DNA of 16,467 bases from Porticoccus sp965660005 (GCF_965660005.1 NZ_CBFHYF010000036.1:1-16467), one strand, 5' to 3'; shown: positions 1 through 7,190, numbered from the stretch's first letter. A program made the numbers and translations. The notes: generated from the sequence alone by a model not told the origin.

Positions 1-272
1 CCGAGCCTTTCCAGAGTCTTTCCTGAGGCGCTTTTTCATATCCCGCTTTTTCTGTTTTGCCAGTTTTTTCGTTCGGCCGTACTGAGCATGGCAGACTGTA
101 CCGCACTCGCCATCTGCTCAATGGTGTCGTTAATTTTCTCAACCTCCAGAACACCTTCATGCCTGCGAATGCGACTACCGAGATTGATGACCAGTCCTAT
201 CACGAGAACTAGAGACACTGCGATAGTGACGACTTTGGCCAGAAAAAGTCCATATTCCAGTAAAAAATCCAA
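1..272 (-). pseudogene. sohB: SohB-type S49 peptidase, N-terminal part, frameshifted and cut by window edge
   Basis: This is the N-terminus of SohB, a predicted inner-membrane signal-peptide-peptidase-like serine protease (family S49). The start MDFLLEYGLFLAK matches the conserved SohB N-terminus (E. coli begins MELLSEYGLFLAK). One membrane segment lies at about residues 9-31, followed by a charged linker. The start is TTG at 272, with AAGGGAG at 286-280 seven bases upstream. The frame stops with TGA at 36-38 after 78 codons. From about position 58 down to 1 a neighbouring frame continues the family's Lys/Arg-rich linker (QKKRDMKKRLRKDSGKAR) with no stop. Restoring one base in the A4 run (55-58, read on the minus strand) joins the two parts after the conserved Trp. 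The protease domain with its catalytic Ser and Lys is outside the window. It is the last visible gene of the fimL-nudC-membrane protein block. Seen: the frame break. Inferred: a real mutation or a sequencing error; I cannot tell which. Confidence 0.83.
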
Positions 273-328
273 TGTACGACTCCCTTATTCTCTGTTGATT
301 AAAAATAACACTCATGCAGAGGCAATGA

Positions 329-976
329 TTAACGCCAACCCGATACCGCCTGCTTTGCTTCACTGTTCACAGGGCGAGCAAATAGACCGCCATAGGCCAG
401 AGTCACTTGATAGACCGCACCGTCAGCCATAGGCTGATAGGTAGCCGTGCCCTGCTGGACGCTCACCCACTCGCTCAACCAGGATATTCGCCCGAGCGCC
501 TGCCAGGTATCAAAACCATAGGGGTTGGTTTGCAACGGGTATACCGACTGCTCGCTGTGTCGCTGTTCAAGAACATCGACATAACGACCATTGATCCTCT
601 CCAGCCGATACTGGGGTTTAAAACCAATGCTGTTCAATGGCGAGTGCCAACGCAAAGTTCTTGCATCCAGTTGCCACTGGTCTCCCACCAGATGAAGGTG
701 GTGTTGCTGTCCATCAGCCTGAACAAGCAATACACGGTAGCTCTGCGGTGACAACTTGACAAACTGCAGTGTCGCCACTGGCTGCTCCACCAGCAGTTGC
801 CGGTAGGTCAACAAATCATAGCCGCCGAGAAAAAACACCGCGCTGATTGCGAGAAGCAACAATGCCAGTATGGCTCGTACAATTGCCTTGAGCATCCCCC
901 CGCTCAACAACAATTTCAACGCCAGCAGGAGAAAAAGCATACCCGCGATGATTGGCACTATCGTGGAAACAGTCAT
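329..976 (-). CDS. Conserved two-TM membrane protein of unknown function
   Basis: I do not recognise a named family. The protein (215 residues from ATG 976) has two hydrophobic stretches in its first 55 residues (around TIVPIIAGMLFLLLALKLLL and AIVRAILALLLLAISAVFFL). They are followed by a soluble domain of about 155 residues rich in Gln, Tyr and Trp with predicted beta-type alternation (YRVLLVQADGQQHHLHLVG, QWQLDARTLRW). No catalytic motif is visible. The start is uncertain. ATG at 976 forms an ATGA overlap with the nudC stop, suggesting translational coupling, and has GGGAG 13 bases upstream. In-frame ATG 988 and GTG 1000 lie further into nudC. The gene sits between nudC and sohB on the same strand, 56 bases from sohB, so it is probably co-transcribed. 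A gene at this place is, as I recall, also present in Pseudomonas, sometimes labelled a multidrug transporter. Nothing here supports transport. Confidence 0.75.
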   Translation of the reverse strand: MTVSTIVPIIAGMLFLLLALKLLLSGGMLKAIVRAILALLLLAISAVFFLGGYDLLTYRQLLVEQPVATLQFVKLSPQSYRVLLVQADGQQHHLHLVGDQWQLDARTLRWHSPLNSIGFKPQYRLERINGRYVDVLEQRHSEQSVYPLQTNPYGFDTWQALGRISWLSEWVSVQQGTATYQPMADGAVYQVTLAYGGLFARPVNSEAKQAVSGWR

Positions 977-1806
977 AGGGGTGGACATGCTCCCTGGCAC
1001 CGATCGACAAAATGTTGGATCAGTTGGCCCGAGAGAGTTCGTGAATCCGGGCAGGGCGGCAAACGATCAAAGCGCCACCAGTCAGCTTCGGTGATTTCGA
1101 TGCCATCCACCTGAATATCACCGGAGTGATAGTCAGCATGGAACCCGATCATCAATTGCCCTGGAAATGGCCAGGGTTGCGTACCGAAATAACGTAGATT
1201 AGCAACCTGAATGCCCACCTCCTCCATTACTTCACGGTGGAGAGTTTGCTCAGCCGATTCCCCCGGCTCAATAAAGCCCGCGAGGGCGCTGTAAAATTTC
1301 CCCTGGTGACGCGCACTGCTGGCCAACAGGCAATGATCTCCCCGCGTTATCAGAACAATGACACAGGGTGATATTCTGGGATAGAAAAACTGCCGACAAT
1401 CACTGCAATGCCGGGACCGGTCATCCGAGGAAATCGCGGTTACACGGCCACAAAAGCCACAATAGCGATGCTGACGATCCCATTGAGCTACTTGGCAGGC
1501 ACGCCCTGCCAGATTGAACAAGTCAGCGGAGAGAACCTGCAGTAACGATCGGAGGTCACGCCATTCAGTTCCCGCCGGTAGCACCTGAACATTCGTCAGG
1601 TCTGCCGCAAAACAGGACTTACCCTGAAACAATCCAAGCGGGAGCACCGGGCAACCTGCGATCTTGAGTCCAGTGCCATCAAGCAGGATGCTGCAATCCG
1701 AATTTGTCTGCCAGAGTATTTGCTGTCCTCTGACCGCCAGAAAACAGGGTTGCGGGCAATGACCATTGGCAGTGCCTGGATTGGGCGCGATGTGATAATC
1801 GGGCAT
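973..1806 (-). CDS. nudC: NADH pyrophosphatase / NAD-RNA decapping Nudix hydrolase NudC
   Basis: NudC cleaves the pyrophosphate of NAD(H) to NMN(H) and AMP, and in E. coli removes NAD caps from RNA 5' ends. The 277-residue product (E. coli about 257) has the family order: a variable N-terminal domain, a four-Cys zinc ribbon (C116, C119, C134, C137) and a Nudix domain. The complete Nudix box GX5EX7REUXEEXGU is at residues 177-199 with REVMEEVGI. The NudC signature after it reads TQPWPFPGQ (209-217) where E. coli has SQPWPFPQS, so the two outer Ser positions differ. The start is ATG 1806, with AGGGA about 12 bases upstream. It follows fimL by 36 bases on the same strand and overlaps the downstream membrane protein gene by four bases, so it is likely the second gene of a fimL operon. 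Family assignment is firm. The cellular role (NADH turnover or RNA decapping) is from known relatives. Confidence 0.93.
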   Translation of the reverse strand: MPDYHIAPNPGTANGHCPQPCFLAVRGQQILWQTNSDCSILLDGTGLKIAGCPVLPLGLFQGKSCFAADLTNVQVLPAGTEWRDLRSLLQVLSADLFNLAGRACQVAQWDRQHRYCGFCGRVTAISSDDRSRHCSDCRQFFYPRISPCVIVLITRGDHCLLASSARHQGKFYSALAGFIEPGESAEQTLHREVMEEVGIQVANLRYFGTQPWPFPGQLMIGFHADYHSGDIQVDGIEITEADWWRFDRLPPCPDSRTLSGQLIQHFVDRCQGACPPL

Positions 1807-1842
1807 TGGCTACTGTTTCCCTGAAGATGGCGGGATCATGCG

Positions 1843-3495
1843 CTAGCTTTCCAGTTTATCAAGGCACTCCTCTGCCACACTGAGAACACTATCGTCAAAG
1901 CCGGGATTCCAGCGACGGTTATCCAGATAGTAATCTAGACTCACCACGGCATCTGCAAAGACATCTATTATCGATGCCAATGACAATTGGCCGTCCGAAT
2001 TCAGACTGTGGTTGATAATATTGAGACAGCGAACGGCAACTTTTTCAGCGCGGGTCAGACCCAGTATCCGGACCGCACCAAACACCATCTTGAAGTTGTC
2101 AGCTAACGGTTTGGCCAGCTCGTCACCGGCAATCCCGTCACAATAATCAGAGGTAAGCTGCATGATTGCAGCGAGGTGGTTTGAGGCTTCCTGCAATACC
2201 CGCCGCTGTGCATGGCTGATAATATTTTCCTCAACAACTTCTTTGATACTCAAGGTATTAATTAGTGCGCGTTCACTTCCGGAATGAGGCCTCGACTGTA
2301 ATTCCAGAATAATGGAGTCGAGATACAACAGGGTATCCGCCATCTCCTCAATGACACCTGCGGGCAGTGAATTACCCATCAAGTCCCCTAGAGCAGAAGC
2401 ATGCTGGGAACAACGCTCTTCAGCCAACCTTAATTCACAGTTTTTCAACTCTTCCGACAGCGAGGCAAAGAGCGCGCCGACTTCTTCGAAAGGGGTATTT
2501 CCGCCACCAGTCCCTAACACTTGCTCATCCAGCATAGCTCGCAGTTGTTCGATCTTGGCACCAATCACTGCAAGCCGCCCAACAAAAGATTCACTGCCAT
2601 CCTCAATGAACATCGCCCGCGCATTACAGATATCAGCCGCTGTAAAACCCAGCGGAGAAATGCCAAGCCGGGCAGCCAGCTTGGCCGAACCTTCGGTATC
2701 CATACCCGACAGAAGAAAATTAGCCAACATATTCTGTTGCAGTGGGATCGGATAACTTTTTTCCACCGGCGCATCTTCAGCCAGCATTCGCAGCTGCCGC
2801 TCCACAGCCATTAGATTGCGCATACGGCTTTGCTCAAAACCCAGCGCACCACGATAAAGCGCACTCAATACGTCAAATACCAGAGCCCAGTAAATAACTT
2901 CTTTTTCGTCACTGAGCGCATTGCGCAGACGCTGTATACCGTGGGCCATCACTTTAATGGCAGCAGGACGTGCAGCGCCTTTGAGGACATGGGCCAAACC
3001 CTGCTGATAAAGATGCCGGGCAACTCGAATCGCCTCGATTGAGTCGTGATCCCTGGCCGCCACTGAAGAGACCATAGGCACGTCGGGTATCAAGCCGTTC
3101 AAAAGCTGGTATTCATTGAGTGGTGACTGTTTGCAAATTGCCCGCAACTGATTGATCTCTGGCAACAGAAACAGGGAGCTGTCTTTACCCTGCATTTGCA
3201 GCTGATTAACATAGCCAGGCATCAGTTCCAGTGAGTGTCTGACAGCGTCAATCACCATTTCATCCAGGGGACCGACCTCCGCTTTTTTCAGGGTCTCCTG
3301 TATTTCACCCACCAGCATTTCTCCACCAACCACTTCCAGCAGCGAAAATACCCCGTGAAGCTGTGACAAACCCTCGCGACATTCAGACCAGCCAATAGAT
3401 TCAACTGGCTGCCCGAGGAGATCGAGCAGAAGACCAACTTCTTTGTCCAGCTCTTCTCTGACCAGCTTTATTGCCTGTGTATTTATTTGATACAT
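1843..3495 (-). CDS. fimL: FimL-like type IV pilus / twitching regulator with degenerate HPt domains
   Basis: The 550-residue soluble, mostly helical protein resembles FimL of Pseudomonas (about 557 residues). FimL is related to the N-terminal part of the chemosensory kinase ChpA/PilL and in P. aeruginosa acts as a scaffold linking the Pil-Chp system to type IV pilus assembly and cAMP signalling. The N-terminal HPt-like helix reads QLHGVFSLLEVVGG (residues 45-58): His47 is present, but the HxxKG phosphoacceptor pattern is not. A C-terminal HPt-like helix (FKMVFGAVRILGLTRAEKVAV) has no His at the equivalent place. Phosphotransfer is therefore unlikely. There are no membrane segments or signal peptide. 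The start is ATG 3495; its Shine-Dalgarno is weak (AGG about 12 bases upstream). It is divergent from nhaB and followed by nudC; I recall nhaB close to fimL-nudC in P. aeruginosa, which supports the name. Identification rests on remembered similarity and synteny, not on a search. Confidence 0.75.
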   Translation of the reverse strand: MYQINTQAIKLVREELDKEVGLLLDLLGQPVESIGWSECREGLSQLHGVFSLLEVVGGEMLVGEIQETLKKAEVGPLDEMVIDAVRHSLELMPGYVNQLQMQGKDSSLFLLPEINQLRAICKQSPLNEYQLLNGLIPDVPMVSSVAARDHDSIEAIRVARHLYQQGLAHVLKGAARPAAIKVMAHGIQRLRNALSDEKEVIYWALVFDVLSALYRGALGFEQSRMRNLMAVERQLRMLAEDAPVEKSYPIPLQQNMLANFLLSGMDTEGSAKLAARLGISPLGFTAADICNARAMFIEDGSESFVGRLAVIGAKIEQLRAMLDEQVLGTGGGNTPFEEVGALFASLSEELKNCELRLAEERCSQHASALGDLMGNSLPAGVIEEMADTLLYLDSIILELQSRPHSGSERALINTLSIKEVVEENIISHAQRRVLQEASNHLAAIMQLTSDYCDGIAGDELAKPLADNFKMVFGAVRILGLTRAEKVAVRCLNIINHSLNSDGQLSLASIIDVFADAVVSLDYYLDNRRWNPGFDDSVLSVAEECLDKLES

Positions 3496-3579
3496 ATCAT
3501 CAAATACCTATTTCACATAAGCGACTATTGTAAACGTTGGATCTCGGGTATAACGTTCGCAACCACCTGACGACGCCGA

Positions 3580-3593
3580 TAATAACATTATTA
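3580..3593. promoter_or_regulatory. Short AT-rich palindrome between fimL and nhaB
   Basis: TAATAA-CA-TTATTA forms a perfect 6+6 base inverted repeat in the 150-base divergent gap between the fimL start (3495) and the nhaB start (3646). The two-base spacer is too short for an RNA hairpin, so a protein-binding operator or an AT-rich promoter element fits better. No convincing -35/-10 pair was found for either gene. Such a palindrome can arise by chance in AT-rich intergenic DNA. Confidence 0.2.
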
Positions 3594-3645
3594 GTCACAG
3601 TGGTTTCAGCCTCGCTCGACAGACTAAAAAATTAAGGGCTACCAC

Positions 3646-5147
3646 ATGTCTCAACCAATTTATCAGGCATTTACCAAAAATTTTTTGGGCAACTCTCCTG
3701 ACTGATACAAACTTACCATTGTTGCTTTTCTGGTTCTAAACCCACTTTTCGTTATTACACTCGGTCCGTTTATTACAGGCTGGTTGCTGATTGTCGAGTT
3801 TATTTTCACCCTGGCGATGGCCCTGAAGTGTTACCCACTTCAACCGGGTGGTTTACTTGCGATTGAGGCCGTCATCCTTGGCCTGACAACACCGGAAACG
3901 GTCTACCAGGAAGCACTCGGCAATTTCGAAGTCATTCTGCTGTTAATGTTCATGGTAGCAGGCATCTACTTTATGCGGGATTTACTCCTGTTCACATTTA
4001 CAAAGATTCTTATTGGTGTCCGTTCAAAAATAATACTGTCTCTGCTTTTTTGCATCGCCGGGGCCTTTCTGTCTGCATTTCTTGACGCCCTTACCGTTAC
4101 CGCTGTTTTGATCAGTGTCGCCGTTGGCTTTTATTCCGTATACCACAAAGTGGCATCGGGCAAAGAAATTCAGCACGAGCATGACCATTCCAGCGACCTA
4201 ACAGTCCTCGAGTACAATCGTGACGATCTTGAGGGTTTCAGAGGATTTCTGCGCAGTCTGATCATGCACGGTATTGTGGGTACTGCACTCGGTGGGGTGA
4301 CTACCCTAGCGGGGCAACCACAAAATTTGCTGATAGCCGAAAAAGCCGGCTGGGATTTTATCGCGTTTTTTCTGGTGATGGCCCCAGTCACGATGCCGGT
4401 ATTATGCTTTGGCTTGCTCACTTGCATCCTGCTGGAAAAAACCCGCTGGTTTGGTTATGGGGAAAACCTGCCCGAAAATGTTCGCATTGTTCTCATTGAG
4501 TCCAACCGGCAAGAATCCGGAAAGATGAACAATAAACTGCGCGCAACGCTGATTATTCAGGCACTGGTGGCAATTTTTCTAATACTGGGACTGGCATTGC
4601 ATCTGGCCGCGGTTGGCTTGGTAGGACTAACCGTGATCGTTTTGCTGACGGCTTTCAATGGTGTTACCGAGGAGCACCAAATTGGACATGCCTTTCAGGA
4701 AGCCCTCCCCTTTACTGCCCTACTGGTGGTGTTTTTTGCCATTGTCGCGGTGATTCACGAACAACACCTCTTCACTCCGATTATTAACACTGTTTTGTCA
4801 ATGGATCAGAGCATACAGCCTGTGATGTTTTTTATGGCCAACGGTGTGCTCTCCATGATCAGTGATAACGTATTTGTTGCGACAGTCTATATCAACGAAG
4901 TGAAAGGAGTCTTTGACGCCGGGCAAATCAGCCGTGAGCATTTCGACATACTCACTGTCGCCATCAACACCGGCACCAACTTGCCCAGTGTCGCAACCCC
5001 AAATGGGCAGGCGCTTTCCTGTTTCTGCTTACCTCGGCGCTGGCTCCTCTCATCCGTTTATCCTACGGACGGATGGTATTGATGGCATTGCCTTACACCA
5101 TTGTTCTGTCGGGGGTAGCACTACTCAGCGTCATGTATCTTCTCTAG
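3646..5147 (+). pseudogene. nhaB: Na+/H+ antiporter NhaB, interrupted by a stop codon and a frameshift
   Basis: NhaB is an inner-membrane electrogenic Na+/H+ antiporter. Similarity is strong throughout: NFLGNSPD at the start, FIFTLAMALKCYPL, LSAFLDALTVTAVLISVAVG, GTALGGVTTLAGQPQNL, ISDNVFVATVYINE and AINTGTNLPSVATPNGQA. The natural start is ATG 3646, with TAAGGG seven bases upstream. Codon 20 (3703-3705) is TGA where E. coli NhaB has Trp20 (SPDWYK), and the same frame then resumes YKLTIVAFLVLNPLF. A second lesion lies at 5013/5014: one missing base turns ...GQAAFLFLLTSAL... into an out-of-frame tail ending with TGA at 5080-5082. The other frame continues FLLTSALAPLIRLSYGRMV to TAG at 5145-5147. 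With both repaired, the protein is 500 residues, close to E. coli's 513. An uninterrupted stretch from TTG 3784 to 5082 remains but lacks the first membrane segment and the normal C-terminus. Conservation elsewhere points to very recent loss or sequence error. The gene is divergent from fimL and convergent with dnaQ. Confidence 0.9.
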
Positions 5148-5878
5148 CGGGATTTTTCAGCTGCATTCTCAGCAGCAGCCAGCCAGATACACTGACCATC
5201 ACTGACTTGCTGAATACGGGTTAGCTGGTCGACGTGTGCAAGTATCTCATCCTCAGTGGCCCTGATGACGGGCAACTTCGGCCGATCAGTCGGTAGCCGA
5301 CGTATATCCTGAGTACCGAGATCACCGGTCGTATGACTCTGCCCACCCAAAACAAGGTCCACCTGCCCCCCCGTCATCATCAGATAGACATCTGCGAGGA
5401 TCTCAGCATCCAGCAGTGCACCATGAAGATCACGCTGGGAATTATCCACGGTATAACGTTTACAGAGAGCATCCAGGTTGTTTTTCTGCCCGGGGTGACG
5501 CTGCCGGGCCATTACAAGGGTATCCACAACCGTGCAGTAATCCATCACCTTGCCGAAACCATCCAACTTACTGAATTCATGATCGATAAATCCTACATCA
5601 AAAGGCGCGTTATGAATCACCAGCTCTGCACCTTCGACAAAAGTCAAAAACTGCTCGGCAATTGCAGAAAACAGGGGTTTATCGGCAAGAAACTCATTGC
5701 TGATGCCGTGTACCTCCATAGCACCGTCATCCACTTCCCGTTCAGGATTAATGTACTGGTGATAATGCCGGCCAGTGAGACGGCGGTTAATCAGTTCAAC
5801 GCAGCCAATTTCGATAATCCGGTGATCCTGACTGGTTTCCAATCCCGTTGTTTCTGTATCGAGTACAACCTGTCGCAT
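5144..5878 (-). CDS. dnaQ: DNA polymerase III epsilon subunit, 3'-5' proofreading exonuclease
   Basis: DnaQ proofreads replication errors within the Pol III core together with the alpha and theta subunits. From ATG 5878 the product is 244 residues (E. coli 243). The DEDDh catalytic set is complete: Exo I VLDTETTG with D7 and E9, Exo II VIHNAPFDVGF with D94, and Exo III LHGALLDAEILADVY with H152 and D157. GQKNNLDALCKRY also matches the family. A TTG at 5902 in frame would add eight residues, but ATG 5878 has AGGA seven bases upstream and gives the family length, so I prefer it. The C-terminal 70 residues are variable, as usual for the tail that binds the polymerase subunit. It lies 25 bases downstream of rnhA on the same strand. 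In E. coli dnaQ and rnhA are divergent; the tandem order here is, as I recall, that of Pseudomonas. Its TAG stop overlaps the nhaB TAG in a shared CTAG. Confidence 0.96.
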   Translation of the reverse strand: MRQVVLDTETTGLETSQDHRIIEIGCVELINRRLTGRHYHQYINPEREVDDGAMEVHGISNEFLADKPLFSAIAEQFLTFVEGAELVIHNAPFDVGFIDHEFSKLDGFGKVMDYCTVVDTLVMARQRHPGQKNNLDALCKRYTVDNSQRDLHGALLDAEILADVYLMMTGGQVDLVLGGQSHTTGDLGTQDIRRLPTDRPKLPVIRATEDEILAHVDQLTRIQQVSDGQCIWLAAAENAAEKSR

Positions 5879-5903
5879 GGAGATGTCCTGTTTGCTGTAC
5901 AAT

Positions 5904-6353
5904 TTATTTTTTGTGGCCTAATAAGAGTTCATCGATACCACGATTTGCCAGTTGATCTGCAATCTCGTTTTCACGGTGACCACTGTGGCCCTTTACCCAA
6001 TGCCACTGAACCTCATGTCTCGCCACCTGCTGATCCAGCTGCTGCCAGAGATCTATATTTTTCACCGGTTTTTTTGCCGCTGTCTTCCAGCCTCGCTGCT
6101 TCCAGCTAGCCAGCCAACGGGTAATCCCCTGCCGCACATATTCAGAGTCAGTAATCAGGACGACCCGGCAGGAGTGCCTCAATGCGGTTAGCCCCTCAAT
6201 CGCAGCTGTCAGTTCCATACGATTATTGGTTGTATCCAGTGCGCCACCGTAGAGGGTTTTCTCATGTTGACCATACCGCAGCAGTGCACCCCAACCTCCG
6301 GGGCCAGGATTTCCACGGCAGGCACCATCGGTAAAAATCTCTATATCTTTCAA
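5904..6353 (-). CDS. rnhA: Ribonuclease HI
   Basis: RNase HI cuts the RNA strand of RNA-DNA hybrids, clearing R-loops and primers. The 149-residue product (E. coli 155) has all catalytic residues: D9 in FTDGACRGNPGPGGWG, E47 in NRMELTAA, D69 in ITDSEYV and D133 in NEIADQLAN, plus the conserved His (H123) in WVKGHSGHRENE. The basic substrate-grip loop (WKQRGWKTAAKKPVKNIDLW) is present. The start is TTG 6353, placed directly after the TAG stop of the upstream methyltransferase gene with no gap. GGAG at 6365-6362, inside the end of that gene, is eight bases upstream. No later ATG would keep the first catalytic strand, so the TTG start is well supported. Zero spacing implies co-transcription and probably translational coupling. 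Confidence 0.96.
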   Translation of the reverse strand: MKDIEIFTDGACRGNPGPGGWGALLRYGQHEKTLYGGALDTTNNRMELTAAIEGLTALRHSCRVVLITDSEYVRQGITRWLASWKQRGWKTAAKKPVKNIDLWQQLDQQVARHEVQWHWVKGHSGHRENEIADQLANRGIDELLLGHKK

Positions 6354-7178
6354 CTACTGGTCTCCATCGAACGGTTCTTTCATGGCGCCATTTTTCTTTG
6401 TGGCCGGAAAAGCAGGGGGACTGATTACAGGCCAAAGCCCGGGCTTAAGCGAGGTTAAGCGGGCAGTATACTTTCTGGCGACCACCATATAAAAAGCACC
6501 CCAGGGTAGCCTGCTTTTTTGGCCAATTCTTTCCACAAGGCCTGTTTGATCCAAGGTATCCGGATGTTGCAGCGGCCAGGCAAAGCATCCCGATATAGCC
6601 TGAATAGGTTGCAAGTTAAGCAATCGCAGCCAGTCGAGCAGACGACCATAACGGAGACTGTGGTAAGACCATATCGAATGGGGCGAGAAATACCGTGCAA
6701 CCCATTTGCTTAAACCGAAGAGGCTTAGCGGGTTCATCACTGCAATCACCACATGACCACAGGGAACCAACACTCTGGCTGCCTCATTGAGTACTTCATG
6801 TGGGTATGCAGAAAATTCCAGAGCATGATGCAGCAACACGGTATCAATAGTTTCCGAGGGCAACGGCAAGGCATCAAAATCTGCGATTGCCGATGCACTG
6901 CCTGGCAACGATGATGAAGCACCGATCGAAAAGCTTTGTAAATGATTAAAGTCACCCGTCAATAATCGTTCGGAACTGGCACCAAGATACATAAGGCGAT
7001 GTGCAGCCAATCCGGACATCATAGGTTCGAGCACCAATCTTTCGCGGTGAAGTAATACTTGACCGTAACGGGACTGAAACCACCTATCCAGCGAATCCTG
7101 CGACTCAGCCAAAGGGCTGACAGCATGTCTCTGTTCGAGAAAGCCTCTTGCGGACAGCAACCAGTTTTGTGGCTTCAT
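6354..7178 (-). CDS. Class I SAM-dependent methyltransferase-like protein (YafS-type neighbour of rnhA)
   Basis: The 274-residue protein resembles the methyltransferase found beside rnhA/gloB in gammaproteobacteria (E. coli YafS region). The Rossmann-like core is seen in ADFDALPLPSETIDTVLLHH (about 99-118), then LEFSAYPHEVLNEAARVLVP and GHVVIAVMNPLSLFGLSKW, typical of the Methyltransf_11 fold. Motif I, normally a glycine-rich DxGxGxG, is degenerate here: RLMYLGASSERLL (61-73) has only one Gly. SAM binding is therefore less certain than in standard family members. The last 35-40 residues are Pro/Lys-rich and probably disordered. The start is ATG 7178, with GGGGA five bases upstream. It is divergent from gloB (79-base gap) and abuts rnhA. 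The substrate is unknown. The gene order gloB / methyltransferase / rnhA / dnaQ is widely kept. Confidence 0.82.
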   Translation of the reverse strand: MKPQNWLLSARGFLEQRHAVSPLAESQDSLDRWFQSRYGQVLLHRERLVLEPMMSGLAAHRLMYLGASSERLLTGDFNHLQSFSIGASSSLPGSASAIADFDALPLPSETIDTVLLHHALEFSAYPHEVLNEAARVLVPCGHVVIAVMNPLSLFGLSKWVARYFSPHSIWSYHSLRYGRLLDWLRLLNLQPIQAISGCFAWPLQHPDTLDQTGLVERIGQKSRLPWGAFYMVVARKYTARLTSLKPGLWPVISPPAFPATKKNGAMKEPFDGDQ

Positions 7179-7190
7179 TTTAATCCCCGG

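Noticed and set aside
2312..2755. Plus-strand open frame inside fimL
   Set aside because: It is antisense to the FimL coding sequence with no recognisable protein features.
3528..3554. Promoter TTGTAA ... TATAAC for nhaB
   Set aside because: The spacer is 15 bases, and the elements lie about 90 bases from the start codon; not convincing.
3703..3705. Recoding of TGA as Trp or selenocysteine in nhaB
   Set aside because: TGA is the proper terminator of several intact genes here (nudC, mltD, apbE, nqrA), nhaB family members carry Trp rather than Cys at this place, and no adjacent hairpin was seen. The second lesion further on also argues for damage or error rather than recoding.
5333..6109. Long plus-strand open frame opposite dnaQ/rnhA
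   Set aside because: It is antisense to two complete, motif-bearing genes, has no family resemblance and no ribosome site; a shadow frame.
6354..6476. Pro/Lys-rich tail of the methyltransferase as a frameshift product
   Set aside because: The tail is in the same frame as the core, and no alternative frame gives a better family continuation; the variable tail is plausible.
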